The position numbers and the translations under genes are program-made. This document shows, piece by piece, positions 29,632-38,393 of a stretch of 43,156 nt of DNA (position 1 is its first letter; each line of letters starts with the position of its first letter). A model generated the notes under the pieces. The model did not search any database, was not told the DNA's origin, and worked only from the letters and a program-made list of their open reading frames with translations. The stretch comes from Pseudomonadota bacterium (GTDB lineage Bacteria > Desulfobacterota > Desulfuromonadia > Geobacterales > Pseudopelobacteraceae), in assembly GCA_019352135.1 (NCBI GenBank), contig JABBNX010000012.1:1-43156 (forward strand). The letters run 5' to 3'.

Positions 29632-31476
29632 ATGAGTTACGAAGTAAAGAACGAGCAGCTGGTTAAGTGGGTGGCGGAAGTTGCCGCACTTTGTGGGCCT
29701 GAAGCGATCCATTGGTGCGACGGATCACAGGAAGAATATGATACGCTCTGCAATCAGCTGGTAGCGAGCGGAACGTTCAAGAAGCTGAATCAGGAGAAAC
29801 GTCCGAACAGTTACCTGGCCTGGTCTGATCCGGGTGATGTGGCGCGCGTAGAAGACCGTACGTTCATCTGCAGTATCTCCAAGCAGGATGCCGGTCCGAC
29901 CAATAACTGGATGCACCCCAAAGAGATGAAGGAAACATTGACCAAGCTCTTCAAAGGGTGCATGCGAGGACGAACCATGTATGTCATCCCTTTCAGCATG
30001 GGACCGCTTGGTTCACCAATTGCCAAAATTGGTGTTGAAATAACAGATTCCCCTTATGTAGCTGTCAATATGCGTATCATGACCCGCATGGGCCGGGCGG
30101 TTATCGACGTTCTTGATAATGGTGAATTTGTCCCGTGCCTGCATTCGGTTGGCGCCCCGCTGGAGCCCGGCCAGAAAGATGTGACGTGGCCCTGCAATAA
30201 GGAAAAATATATTGTTCACTTTCCCGAGGAGCGTTCGATCTGGTCCTATGGTAGTGGTTACGGCGGCAACGCTCTGCTCGGCAAAAAATGCCTTGCCCTG
30301 CGTATCGCATCCAAAATAGCCAAGGATGAGGGATGGCTTGCTGAACATATGCTTATTTTGGGGATCGAATCACCAAAGGGTGAAAAGACCTACTTGGGCG
30401 CTGCCTTCCCGAGTGCCTGTGGCAAGACCAATCTGGCAATGCTGGTGCCGCCCGAAAGCTTTAATAAAAGCGGCTGGAAAATAACGACTGTCGGAGACGA
30501 CATTGCGTGGATCAAGCCTGGTACGGACGGGCAATTGTATGCAATCAATCCCGAGTATGGTTTCTTCGGCGTCGCTCCCGGAACATCAGCAAAAACGAAC
30601 CCGAACGCCATGGCCTCCTGTGCCGCCAATACCATATTTACCAATGTTGCCTTGACGCCTGACGGCGACGTCTGGTGGGAAGGTATGACTGACGCCAAGC
30701 CGCCTGTGCTGACCGACTGGCAGGGTAATCGCTGGACACCTGAATGCGGCAGAAATGCCGCACATCCGAACTCCCGTTTTACCTCTCCTGCCGGCCAGTG
30801 TCCTTCGATTGACCCGGAATGGGAAAATCCGAAAGGTGTGCCGATGGCAGCCTTTATCTTTGGCGGCCGTCGCAATAGTGTAATTCCGCTGGTCTATCAA
30901 TCATTCAACTGGAGCTTTGGTGTCTATCTGGCCGCCACCATGGGTTCCGAAACAACTGCCGCTGCAACGGGCGCCGTGGGAACCGTACGCCGCGATCCGT
31001 TTGCCATGCTGCCGTTCACCGGTTATCATGTTGCCGATTATTTTGCCCACTGGCTGCAGGTTGGGAGAACAACACCCAAACCGCCGCGTATCTTCAGCGT
31101 CAACTGGTTCCGCAAGGATGCTGTCGGCAATTTCCTCTGGCCGGGATACGGCGAGAACATGCGCATCCTGAAATGGATCGTGGAGCGCTGCAACGGTAAC
31201 GCTGCGGCTGTTGAGAGTCCTCTGGGGTGGATGCCGCGTTATGAAGATCTGGACTGGACCGGACTGGAAAGCGTCAGTCGTGAACAGTTCTATGAGCTGA
31301 TGTCGGTGGACCGTGATGTTTGGAAGGAAGAAATTGTTTCGCATGAGGAGCTGTTCGTCAAAATGTACGATCGGTTGCCGAAAGAGTTCCTGCACATCCG
31401 GCAGCTGATTCTGTCCGGTTTGTGGCGATCACCGGAGCATTGGGAGCAGTTTAATCCCGCATCGGAGCAGGAATAG
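29632..31476 (+). CDS. pckG: Phosphoenolpyruvate carboxykinase (GTP)
   Basis: Interconverts oxaloacetate plus GTP with PEP, CO2 and GDP, linking the TCA cycle to gluconeogenesis. The 614-residue length and sequence fit the GTP family rather than the ~540-residue ATP family. [19 protein letters not shown] holds the nucleotide P-loop and reactive cysteine. [12 protein letters not shown] holds the metal-binding aspartates, and [16 protein letters not shown] and [12 protein letters not shown] are further active-site blocks. GGGGAGG precedes the ATG. The 257-bp upstream region carries a 10-bp palindrome, and a strong terminator follows. Confidence 0.97.
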   Translation: MSYEVKNEQLVKWVAEVAALCGPEAIHWCDGSQEEYDTLCNQLVASGTFKKLNQEKRPNSYLAWSDPGDVARVEDRTFICSISKQDAGPTNNWMHPKEMKETLTKLFKGCMRGRTMYVIPFSMGPLGSPIAKIGVEITDSPYVAVNMRIMTRMGRAVIDVLDNGEFVPCLHSVGAPLEPGQKDVTWPCNKEKYIVHFPEERSIWSYGSGYGGNALLGKKCLALRIASKIAKDEGWLAEHMLILGIESPKGEKTYLGAAFPSACGKTNLAMLVPPESFNKSGWKITTVGDDIAWIKPGTDGQLYAINPEYGFFGVAPGTSAKTNPNAMASCAANTIFTNVALTPDGDVWWEGMTDAKPPVLTDWQGNRWTPECGRNAAHPNSRFTSPAGQCPSIDPEWENPKGVPMAAFIFGGRRNSVIPLVYQSFNWSFGVYLAATMGSETTAAATGAVGTVRRDPFAMLPFTGYHVADYFAHWLQVGRTTPKPPRIFSVNWFRKDAVGNFLWPGYGENMRILKWIVERCNGNAAAVESPLGWMPRYEDLDWTGLESVSREQFYELMSVDRDVWKEEIVSHEELFVKMYDRLPKEFLHIRQLILSGLWRSPEHWEQFNPASEQE

Positions 31477-31498
31477 CTGCCCGGTGTGTCTGAACGTG

Positions 31499-31530
31499 AA
31501 AAGGGCGCTGCTTCTGCAGTGCCCTTTTTT
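31499..31530. terminator. Bidirectional terminator between pckG and hypA
   Basis: AAAAGGGC and CTGC pair with GCAG and GCCCTTTT around a TTCT loop, with one bulged G. T-runs lie on both strands. It serves pckG on the plus strand and overlaps the stop codon of converging hypA by two bases. Confidence 0.88.
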
Positions 31531-31864
31531 AATCATCTACCTCTATTTCCCGCACTCGCAACTCCTCTCCTGAAACAATAACGACCCGGTTGCCGCCGCA
31601 GTGGGTACAAGATCCGTATAATTCCGTCAGTGGCGTTTCCCGGCCGCATTCCTGGCATGTTCCTCTGCCGGGAATGCGGATGATAGTCAGCAGGGCGCCT
31701 TCCAGCAGGGTTCCCTGGCTACAGGCCTCAAAGCAGAATTCTATTGCTTCAGGCACTACGCTGCTCAACTCACCTATTTCGACATCTACGGTGAGAATAC
31801 GCCGCCCGCCCGCATGCTCCAGGCAGAGGTCGATTATCCCCTGGGTTATGGACATTTCATGCAT
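31529..31864 (-). CDS. hypA: Hydrogenase nickel incorporation protein HypA
   Basis: Nickel metallochaperone for [NiFe]-hydrogenase maturation. The 111-residue protein begins MHEMSI, giving the N-terminal His2-Glu3 nickel ligands. It has a structural zinc site made of two CxxC motifs, CQECGRETPL and SCTHCGG, 12 residues apart. Helix and sheet blocks such as VDVEIGELSSVVPEAIEFCF are typical. GGAG lies five bases before the ATG. No other hydrogenase gene is in the window. Upstream, an intrinsic terminator ends only ~20 bp before the start codon, so no ordinary promoter fits between them. Confidence 0.95.
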   Translation of the reverse strand: MHEMSITQGIIDLCLEHAGGRRILTVDVEIGELSSVVPEAIEFCFEACSQGTLLEGALLTIIRIPGRGTCQECGRETPLTELYGSCTHCGGNRVVIVSGEELRVREIEVDD

Positions 31865-31883
31865 AAACTCTCCGGTTGAACAT

Positions 31884-31923
31884 AAAAAAAGCCTGCGAAG
31901 TTGTAACTTCGCAGGCTTTTTTG
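31884..31923. terminator. Strong symmetrical terminator between the small lipoprotein gene and hypA
   Basis: A-run, 14-bp stem (AGCCTGCGAAGTT with its complement) around a very short loop, then a T-run on either strand. On the minus strand it ends the lipoprotein transcript and lies in the hypA leader. Confidence 0.88.
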
Positions 31924-31945
31924 CACTCCCCTGAGGGAAAGCGGA

Positions 31946-32122
31946 TTACTTTGATGCAGGTGCAGCTGTTGTGGAAGACACTGGAGCCTGAACAGGAGCA
32001 GGTGCAGGTGCTGGTGCTTCAACAGCAGGAGCAGGAGCAGGAGCTTCTTCTTTTTTCTTGCAGCCAGCAGCAAAAACAGTAGCAAGTGCGAGTACCAGGG
32101 TCAGCGAGATCAGTTTTTTCAT
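31946..32122 (-). CDS. Small Pro/Ala-rich lipoprotein
   Basis: A 58-residue product whose frame was read directly from the minus strand. The signal peptide MKKLISLTLVLALATVFAAG runs up to the predicted lipidated Cys21. The mature part begins CKKKEEAPAP and continues as an Ala/Pro/Val repeat ending in PASK, with no globular domain. The ATG at 32122 has a GAGGT ribosome binding site nine bases upstream and a good promoter at 32221-32194, and a strong terminator follows, so it looks like a monocistronic expressed gene. Lysine-rich mature N-terminus plus Pro/Ala tail could space it through the periplasm. Function is unknown. Confidence 0.85.
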   Translation of the reverse strand: MKKLISLTLVLALATVFAAGCKKKEEAPAPAPAVEAPAPAPAPVQAPVSSTTAAPASK

Positions 32123-32193
32123 TGTGTGTTACCTCTTTCTTTTTTTAATTTACCATTAAAACGCAGAGCGCATGGTTTCTAAATCGACCTTGG

Positions 32194-32221
32194 AATATAC
32201 GCAGATTATTCTGGGAGTCAA
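32194..32221 (-). promoter_or_regulatory. Sigma-70-type promoter of the small lipoprotein gene
   Basis: Minus strand TTGACT (32221-32216), 16-bp spacer, TATATT (32199-32194), about 70 bp before the ATG. Confidence 0.65.
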
Positions 32222-32235
32222 GAGTTTTTTTATGA

Positions 32236-32691
32236 TTATGGAATTTTATTGGTAAAGAGTTCTTGTATGTCACGTTCCGCTTCTTGGACAAGCACTTTCA
32301 GATCAAGCTGGAGTGCGTTACCATCAGGCAGGCTGAGAGTGGCAGTTATATATCCGCTGCCCTCCGTAGAGGCGAAAGGAGCTTCCTCACCGGAAACTAT
32401 CGTGACAACCCTGTCAACGAGAAAGGCAAGTGAGGAGACATCCTTGTTAAGTACGATAAGCTTTCCAGGGTTGATGCTTCCAGGCAGGCACAGAAAAAGG
32501 GCCACGTCCATTACGGCGATGATGTCACCATGAAAACTGAATGCACCGGTATAGTACGCAGGTGCCAGCGGTATAGGCCATGTCTGTGCCGGGTCACGGA
32601 CTTCTGCAATCTGCGCCAGGTCAAGCGCAAACAGTGAATCCTGGAGAGCAAATATCAGAAACCTTCTGTCGCTGGAGGTCGGGGAAGCCAT
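32236..32691 (-). CDS. CheW-like chemotaxis coupling protein
   Basis: A 151-residue single CheW domain that would couple the receptor to a CheA kinase. It begins (after MASPTSSD) RRFLIFALQDSLFALDLAQIAEV. It then shows the glycine-containing turn GAFSFHGDIIAVMDV, where most CheW proteins read NLRGxxxPVIDL. LIVLNKDVSSLAFLVDRVV is the second half. The ATG at 32691 follows the receptor gene's stop by one base; the frame upstream of it lies inside that gene. It is the third gene of the cheR-mcp-cheW unit. Confidence 0.85.
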   Translation of the reverse strand: MASPTSSDRRFLIFALQDSLFALDLAQIAEVRDPAQTWPIPLAPAYYTGAFSFHGDIIAVMDVALFLCLPGSINPGKLIVLNKDVSSLAFLVDRVVTIVSGEEAPFASTEGSGYITATLSLPDGNALQLDLKVLVQEAERDIQELFTNKIP

Positions 32692-32692
32692 G

Positions 32693-33958
32693 CTACGCGT
32701 GGTCGACCTGGAAGCGTTCAACAACAGTCATCAGCTCTTCTGCAAGCTGAGCAAGCTCTTTAGTTGCAAGAGCCATGTCCTGCATTGCTGCCAGCTGTTC
32801 TTCTGTCGCCGCAGAAACCTGCTCTGTCGAAGCAGCATTGTCATCAGCAACCTTTGCAATCTCATCAACCGCCGTTACCATTCGCGCCGATCCCTCCTTC
32901 TGCATCATGGAGAGGTCGGCAATGCTGGAAGCCTTTCGCTCAGTATCGAGAACCGTTTTAAGTATTTCCTGAAAAGCGCTGGCCGTCACATCGATATTTT
33001 TCTTGCCCTCCTTAACACTGCGGGAACTTTCCACGATTGCTTCATGTACTTTGTGGCTTTCTTCACGCAAGACATCAATCATATCGCTGATGTCGGCAGC
33101 CGATTGCGATGAACCGTCGGCAAGTTTGCGAACTTCTTCGGCTACGACCGCAAAGCCTTTGCCGTATTCGCCGGCTCTTGCCGCCTCGATCGATGCATTA
33201 AGTGCCAGCAGATTGGTCTGTCGGGCTATGTCTCCGATGCAGTCGGCAACCTTGCCGACTTTCTGCAGCTTCGTGTTAAACGCATCAAACTGCTGCCCTA
33301 TCTGCTCCTGTTTCTCAAAAAAATCTTTCATCCTTTCCAGCGACTCATTGGCCAGTACGCCACCATGCTGAGCTGTCAGGCTGGTTTCATGGGCGGTTTT
33401 AGCGGTTTCTCGGGCACGTGAAGAAACGAGTTCAATAGAAATGGCCATTTCCCGAATTGTTTTGGAACCATTTTCAACAAGCTCGGCTTGCGTTTCTGCA
33501 CCGCGTGAAATCTGCTCAATCGCCTGGGCAACCTCTTCAGTCGAAGCGTTGATTTCCAGTGCGGTTGAATTGATCTCGCGGGCGGATTCGGTGAGTTTTC
33601 CGGATGTGTTCTTAATGTGGCGAACCAGCTCGCGCAAACTCTGGAGCATAAGATTTATAAGGCTTGCCAACTCGTGACTTTCATCCGGAATCCGCGAGGG
33701 GCGAATCGTTACATCCGTGGTCAGATCACCACGAGTAATGGATTCAGCTGAATCAGTCAGTTTTCCGATATTGGCGGTAAACCCTTTTGAAAATAACCAC
33801 CCCAGAATCAGGCCGATTGTCAGGGCAACCGCGTACCCTAAAATTTCGCTGATTTCTGCCGAATAGCCGAGCAGCACTACCAGTCGGGGGCTAAAAGCCA
33901 CGGCCGCAACAACAACTATAAAACCGATAATAAATTTATGCCCTATGGGAATGCGCAT
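32693..33958 (-). CDS. Methyl-accepting chemotaxis protein without a large periplasmic domain
   Basis: Receptor of 421 residues. Two closely spaced membrane segments (about residues 8-30 and 38-58) leave only a ~10-residue outer loop, so there is no periplasmic ligand domain. A HAMP-like region follows (about 55-110, with [14 protein letters not shown]), then the signalling coiled coil. The hairpin tip is conserved: [21 protein letters not shown] followed by [16 protein letters not shown]. There is no CheR-tethering pentapeptide at the C-terminus. The signal could be membrane-related, or a partner protein could supply sensing. It sits between cheR (46-bp gap) and cheW (1-bp gap). Confidence 0.92.
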   Translation of the reverse strand: MRIPIGHKFIIGFIVVVAAVAFSPRLVVLLGYSAEISEILGYAVALTIGLILGWLFSKGFTANIGKLTDSAESITRGDLTTDVTIRPSRIPDESHELASLINLMLQSLRELVRHIKNTSGKLTESAREINSTALEINASTEEVAQAIEQISRGAETQAELVENGSKTIREMAISIELVSSRARETAKTAHETSLTAQHGGVLANESLERMKDFFEKQEQIGQQFDAFNTKLQKVGKVADCIGDIARQTNLLALNASIEAARAGEYGKGFAVVAEEVRKLADGSSQSAADISDMIDVLREESHKVHEAIVESSRSVKEGKKNIDVTASAFQEILKTVLDTERKASSIADLSMMQKEGSARMVTAVDEIAKVADDNAASTEQVSAATEEQLAAMQDMALATKELAQLAEELMTVVERFQVDHA

Positions 33959-34004
33959 GTTCGGCCCTCCGGATAACTAAACGGATGCAGTTGTCATTAA
34001 TGAG

Positions 34005-34856
34005 TCATAGTCTACGATAAATCCGTTCCACTGGGCAGACCGTGGCAAAAAGACCCCGAACTTCACCCACGAGTGTTTCTGATTTTCCGAGCACCAGTAT
34101 ACCACCAGCCGGCAAAATGTGCGCAATGCCGCGTAATATTTTTTCCTGATCCGGCCGGTTGAAATAGATCAGAGTGTTTCGGCACAGAATCAGCTGGCAC
34201 GGATCAAATGACCCGACATCCATAATATTCTGCTGCTGAAACGTCACCAGCTCCCGGACGTTCTTCGACAGCTGCACGCGTGTCCCCTTCGGGGTAAAAT
34301 AACGCTCCCTGATAGAATCCGGAAGATCTTTCAGCCGATCCTCATTGTATTCCGCCCGTACGGCTGTCTGCAATATATCTGCTTCGATATCGGAAGCCCG
34401 GATTTCTGCCGGAGTATGCTGGTGCTCCAGGGCGAAATACTCCCGCAGCAGTATGCCCAGACTGAAAGGTTCTTCGCCACCGGCACACCCGAGGCTGTGG
34501 AACCTGAGCTGCCCCTGTGCCGCATCTGCCTTTTGAAAGAGATAGGGGAGTACGACGGTATGCAGCTTTTCGAACATTGACGGGTTACGGAAAAATTGAC
34601 TGACATGAATGGTTAGAGTTTTTTTCAGCAGATCAAGTTCCTGATCGTTTTGACGCAATATGCTACAGTACGTGGCTACGTCATGACACCGGCAAGAACG
34701 CATTCGTATGGCAACGCGGCGCTTCATGCACTTGTCCTTGTACATTGAAATGCTGAAGTTGTGGCGCAATTCGAGGATCTGGCCAATCTCGGCCAGCATT
34801 TCATCACCGATTTCCAATGAATCCACTACGGTATGTTCCGTCAGGATATTTGTCAC
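34005..34856 (-). CDS. CheR-type chemoreceptor methyltransferase
   Basis: Methylates glutamates of chemoreceptors using SAM. The 283-residue protein has the N-terminal helical domain (KDKCMKRRVAIRMRS, then LTIHVSQFFRNPSMFE). The SAM-binding domain follows, with LGCAGGEEPFSLGILL, LILCRNTLIYF and GKSETL. The usual CSTGEEPYS block reads CAGGEEPFS here, a mild change at the SAM site. A GTG at 34856 with GAGG upstream is used as start. It is first of three genes, cheR-mcp-cheW; cheA, cheB and cheY are not in the window. Confidence 0.92.
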   Translation of the reverse strand: MTNILTEHTVVDSLEIGDEMLAEIGQILELRHNFSISMYKDKCMKRRVAIRMRSCRCHDVATYCSILRQNDQELDLLKKTLTIHVSQFFRNPSMFEKLHTVVLPYLFQKADAAQGQLRFHSLGCAGGEEPFSLGILLREYFALEHQHTPAEIRASDIEADILQTAVRAEYNEDRLKDLPDSIRERYFTPKGTRVQLSKNVRELVTFQQQNIMDVGSFDPCQLILCRNTLIYFNRPDQEKILRGIAHILPAGGILVLGKSETLVGEVRGLFATVCPVERIYRRL

Positions 34857-35042
34857 GGCAACCTCATGATCACTTCATTCAAGATATGGTAAGTAGCACG
34901 AAGCGGCCTGTGACGCAACTGCAAGAAAACAATACTGATCTTACCGATACGTCATTGCCCGTATTCAGTGGAAAATTTATTGCGGCAGTTCCTGGGGCAG
35001 TGCTACAGTGACGTACATCAACGTTATTCTAGAGGGCATGTC

Positions 35043-35879
35043 ATGTCCCAAACATCGCACATCGAAACGGCAGCAACGGCAGCAACGGCAGCAACGGCAG
35101 CAACGGCAGTGCCGGAAAATATAATCACGGCCGATGCTCAGCTGGAAGCGCTTACGGCTGACAGTGACCGTCTGTTTACTGTCATTCAAGACAGTCGAGA
35201 AGAGGTGTTGCTGGCGGCACTGCGCAATCCCTCTCTTGATCCCCAGCATCTCCTGACACTTCTCAAACGAAGGGGAATTGAGGCTGTAATCAGCGCTATC
35301 TATGTCCGCAAGCCCCTTATTGAGGCCTCTGCGGTCAAATTGGCGCTGGTTGCCCACCTGGATACTCCTCCTCCTATTGCGCAAACCTTGTTGCCGCTTC
35401 TGTATATTTTCGACCTGTTGAAGCTGTGTCTTATACCGGGTGTGTCTGCCGACATACGCGTGGCCGCCGAACGTAAAATTGTTCAGCAGATACCGACCCA
35501 GCCGCTCGGAAACAAGTTGACGCTGGCGCGGCGCGGAACGGCTGCAATTCTTGACGCGCTGCTTCGGGAAGGGGTGCAGAGTGTCATAGAAATATGTCTT
35601 GATAATCCGCATCTGAAAGAAGGTTCCTTGCATCAGTTTCTGATGTCGTCACATGCAAGCGCCGAAAATGTATCAATAATTGCCCGAAGCAACCGCTGGA
35701 AGGGGCGTCCCAATATTCGCCTGGCTATCCTCAAAAATCCTCGTACTCCTCTGATCTGGTTCACCCTCTTTCTGCCGGGACTCCCTGCCGCCACCCTGCG
35801 CGACCTGCTCGCGTCACCCCGCCTGAGCTTTGCTCAAAAAGAACTGGTGCGGCAGGCCCGTGCCCATTTTCATACATGA
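35043..35879 (+). CDS. Helical-repeat protein with NP motifs, unknown function
   Basis: A 278-residue protein, probably cytoplasmic (no signal peptide or membrane segment is compelling). The N-terminus has a low-complexity Ala/Thr tract encoded by a 9-bp tandem repeat. At least three units share a short motif with Asn-Pro: ALRNPSLDPQHLLTLL (about 59-74), CLDNPHLKEGSLHQFL (about 185-200) and ILKNPRTPLIWFTLFL (about 229-244). This resembles leucine-rich-variant or HEAT-like helical repeats, which usually bind proteins. No family was recognised with certainty. The ATG at 35043 has AGAGGG seven bases upstream; the frame opens at 34968. The stop overlaps the next gene (ATGA). Confidence 0.75.
   Translation: MSQTSHIETAATAATAATAATAVPENIITADAQLEALTADSDRLFTVIQDSREEVLLAALRNPSLDPQHLLTLLKRRGIEAVISAIYVRKPLIEASAVKLALVAHLDTPPPIAQTLLPLLYIFDLLKLCLIPGVSADIRVAAERKIVQQIPTQPLGNKLTLARRGTAAILDALLREGVQSVIEICLDNPHLKEGSLHQFLMSSHASAENVSIIARSNRWKGRPNIRLAILKNPRTPLIWFTLFLPGLPAATLRDLLASPRLSFAQKELVRQARAHFHT
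35068..35109 (+). repeat. 9-bp tandem repeat near the 5' end of the NP-repeat gene
   Basis: Four exact copies of CGGCAGCAA plus a partial fifth. The unit is three codons long, so copy-number change would alter the Ala/Thr tract without a frameshift. Confidence 0.95.
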
Positions 35880-36772
35880 TACAACGCATAGTCCTCATAG
35901 CTCTGTTCTGGCTCGCATTTCTCAGGCCATCCGAGGCCGCTGAGTATGGTGTGGCAAGCACGTCAGCCCCTGTTCTGAATACCCCTGACTTCACGTTGGT
36001 CTTCGGAGGCGTAAGCCGGCATGTCCTGAAAACCGATCGCTGCGGACAGGTCCGTGAGCTTGAATTCATAGCCCTGCCCGGGACTGTTTTTACCCTCTTG
36101 AAAAAGCTGCATTCCGGATCGGCTGATGTGTACCAGGTTAAAACCGATGAGTATGTGACACCGCCACATGTTCGTCTGTTTGTCGACGGCCGTTTTCTAA
36201 GGCTGGAGCATGCCGTTCCTGAACCACGCCGACCGGTGCTGCCTCCGCGGGATGAAATTTTATCGGCGCTCAGAGCCGCTGTCGGCAGCCCTTATGTCTG
36301 GGGAAGCAATGTGTTGGACGGAGTCCCCGAGCTGGAGGCATGGTTCTATGACGGCATCAAAACGGTTGATAAAAAACGACTTATTCTGGCCGGGCTGGAT
36401 TGTTCAGGGCTGTTGTACTATGCCACCGGCGGCTGGACACCACGAAATACCACGCAACTGATTACTTTTGGTCAAGGGGTTGTTATTGCCGGCAAGCAGA
36501 GCGCAGAAATTGCGGCGCTGCTTCAGCCGCTTGATTTGATTGTCTGGAATGGACATGTCATTATCGTGCTTGACCGGCAGACGGCTATAGAAAGCCGTCT
36601 TGAATGTGGCGGGACTGGCAATGGCGGGGTCGTGATGTCGCCGTTGACGCGGCGGATTGCTGAAATCATGCGTACGCGCCGTCCGGCCGATACCTGGCCG
36701 TCAGATAAAAAGCTCCCGGATATCTTTGTAATCAGGCGCTGGTATGGCCTGACATGTCGTCTGCCGCGATAA
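35876..36772 (+). CDS. Secreted NlpC/P60-like cysteine peptidase domain protein
   Basis: A 298-residue exported protein. The signal peptide MIQRIVLIALFWLAFLRP ends near SEAAEYG. An N-terminal region of ~100 residues may be an SH3-like wall-binding fold (TVFTLLKKLHSGSADVYQV). The C-terminal catalytic part has GSPYVWGSN, then GLDCSGLLYYATGG with Cys176 as nucleophile, and GHVIIVLDRQ with His227. This is the Cys-His order of NlpC/P60 peptidoglycan endopeptidases. An insert of ~25 residues between YVWG and the Cys (LEAWFYDGIKTVDKK) is unusual. It is translationally coupled to the helical-repeat gene, which suggests a shared role. The cleaved bond is unknown. Confidence 0.85.
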   Translation: MIQRIVLIALFWLAFLRPSEAAEYGVASTSAPVLNTPDFTLVFGGVSRHVLKTDRCGQVRELEFIALPGTVFTLLKKLHSGSADVYQVKTDEYVTPPHVRLFVDGRFLRLEHAVPEPRRPVLPPRDEILSALRAAVGSPYVWGSNVLDGVPELEAWFYDGIKTVDKKRLILAGLDCSGLLYYATGGWTPRNTTQLITFGQGVVIAGKQSAEIAALLQPLDLIVWNGHVIIVLDRQTAIESRLECGGTGNGGVVMSPLTRRIAEIMRTRRPADTWPSDKKLPDIFVIRRWYGLTCRLPR

Positions 36773-36797
36773 ATTATGGCATCCAATAAAAAAACAA

Positions 36798-36826
36798 TTG
36801 ACTTCCGTGGAATAGTTGGATATAAA
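36798..36826 (+). promoter_or_regulatory. Sigma-70-type promoter of tRNA-Glu
   Basis: TTGACT (36798-36803), 17-bp spacer, TATAAA (36821-36826), about 65 bp before the tRNA. Confidence 0.7.
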
Positions 36827-36890
36827 ACTCATCCTTTCCACGCTTCATTGGGCATGATTCCTTAAATGGAACGGCGTGGCAGGTTTATAC

Positions 36891-36968
<78 letters not shown>

Positions 36969-37001
36969 TCAACTAGTCCGGCTTAGTCCGGCTTGATACA
37001 G

Positions 37002-37028
37002 AAAGCCCTGAGAAATCAGGGCTTTTTT
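37002..37028 (+). terminator. Intrinsic terminator after tRNA-Glu
   Basis: AAAGCCCTGA pairs with TCAGGGCTTT around a GAAA loop, followed by T6. It lies inside the junction between the tRNA and the integrase gene. Confidence 0.88.
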
Positions 37029-37077
37029 GTTTTCTGTTGTCCGATACAATCCGCTTTGATATGATGGAATCCAGAAG

Positions 37078-37135
37078 TTTTTACGGTGTTTGTTACGGTG
37101 TTTAGAAAAACCGTAAAAGAAAACACCGTAAAAAA
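37078..37135. repeat. Direct and inverted repeats upstream of the integrase
   Basis: TTTTTACGGTGTTT (37078-37091) is the exact inverse of the block at 37121-37134. TTACGGTGTTT is repeated directly at 37093-37103, and a related core, AACCGTAA, lies at 37109-37116. This leaves four copies of an ACGGT(G) core within 58 bp, ending 12 bp before the integrase ATG. Candidate integrase arm sites or an operator. Confidence 0.8.
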
Positions 37136-37146
37136 GGGGAGAGCCC

Positions 37147-38388
37147 ATGCCAAAGCGTATTATGCCACTCACTGACCTCAAAGTAAAAAACGCCAAACCG
37201 AAGGAAAAAAATTACAAGCTGTCAGATGGCGCTGGATTGTATATGCTGATAACTCCTAGTGGTGGCAAGCTCTGGCGATTCGACTACAGTTTTGATGGGA
37301 AACGTAAAACCCTTTTCTTAAAATCCTACCCTGAAAAATCACTCTCTGATGTCCGTAAAGATCGAGAAGACGCTCGTTCTCTTCTCGCCAATGGCATTGA
37401 TCCTGGTGCCATCATAAAAGAGCAGAAATCTCAAGTACAGCTACAATCTGAACATGACGCGAATACATTTGAAAAGGTAGCGCGTGAATGGTTTTCCAAG
37501 AACGAGCCGGTGTGGAGTGATAGCCATATTAAAACCATAAAAAGCAGGCTTGAGAGGGACGTCTATCCGATTATTGGCAATAGGCCGATTGCAGAGATAA
37601 CACGTGGGGAAATTATTGCGCTTGTTCACCGCGTCGAGGCAAGGGGGGTGATTGAAACTGCTGACCGGATAAAAATATACTGTGGGCAGATTTTTCGTTA
37701 TGCGCTCAACCTGGAATTGATTCCGCACAATCCGGTCACTGATATGCGGGATGTTATTTCAAAGCGTATAGCAGGGCATCATGCGGCAATTACCGATCCG
37801 AAAAAACTTGCAGGGCTTATGAGGGCGATTGATGATTTTGACGGCTCTTTCGTTGTTACATGTGCCTTAAAAATTGCTCCGCTTGTATTTGTTCGGCCAG
37901 GTGAGCTTCGGCATATGGAATGGTCTGAAATTGACTTTGACACTGAGCAATGGAACATACCGGCTGAAAAAATGAAAATGAAAGTAAATCATCTTGTCCC
38001 GCTGAGTAAACAAGTGATTGCAGTCTTGAAAGAATTGCACCCGCTGACAGGATCAGGAAAATATGCTTTTCCGAACGGTCGGACTACAGATCGACCAATG
38101 AGCGAGGTAGCGTTACTTGCAGCTCTTAGGCGTATGGGGTATAGCAAGGAAGAAATGACACCACATGGTTTCAGGGCAACAGCAAGAACAATTCTTGATG
38201 AAGTTCTTCAAGTGCGGCCAGACTTCATAGAGCACCAGCTTGCACACGCAGTTAAAGACCCGAACGGCAGGGCATACAACAGGACAGCACACCTTGACGA
38301 GCGCAAAAAGATGATGCAGCGGTGGGCTGATTATCTCGACGGGTTGAAGGCCGTGGCTAAGGTTATACCATTAAGAAAAACGGTTTAA
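37147..38388 (+). CDS. P4-type tyrosine recombinase (integrase)
   Basis: Site-specific recombinase that would insert and excise the element at tRNA-Glu. The 413-residue protein begins with a DUF4102-type arm-binding domain (LTDLKVKNAKPKEKNYKLSD, DGAGLYMLI), then a core-binding SAM-like domain (about residues 105-200). The catalytic domain follows. Its conserved residues are Arg250 in RPGELRHMEW, HGFR (His340, Arg343), His363 in EHQLAH and the nucleophile Tyr377 in AYNRTAH, so it should be active. AGGGGAGAG precedes the ATG. The gene lies 178 bp from the tRNA end and converges on the AlpA-like gene with a 5-bp gap. Confidence 0.95.
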   Translation: MPKRIMPLTDLKVKNAKPKEKNYKLSDGAGLYMLITPSGGKLWRFDYSFDGKRKTLFLKSYPEKSLSDVRKDREDARSLLANGIDPGAIIKEQKSQVQLQSEHDANTFEKVAREWFSKNEPVWSDSHIKTIKSRLERDVYPIIGNRPIAEITRGEIIALVHRVEARGVIETADRIKIYCGQIFRYALNLELIPHNPVTDMRDVISKRIAGHHAAITDPKKLAGLMRAIDDFDGSFVVTCALKIAPLVFVRPGELRHMEWSEIDFDTEQWNIPAEKMKMKVNHLVPLSKQVIAVLKELHPLTGSGKYAFPNGRTTDRPMSEVALLAALRRMGYSKEEMTPHGFRATARTILDEVLQVRPDFIEHQLAHAVKDPNGRAYNRTAHLDERKKMMQRWADYLDGLKAVAKVIPLRKTV

Positions 38389-38393
38389 TCCAA

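Noticed and set aside
36974-36993. Direct duplication of TAGTCCGGCT just after tRNA-Glu
   Set aside because: Two 10-bp copies only, at the element junction. It may be an integration scar, but nothing supports a functional site.
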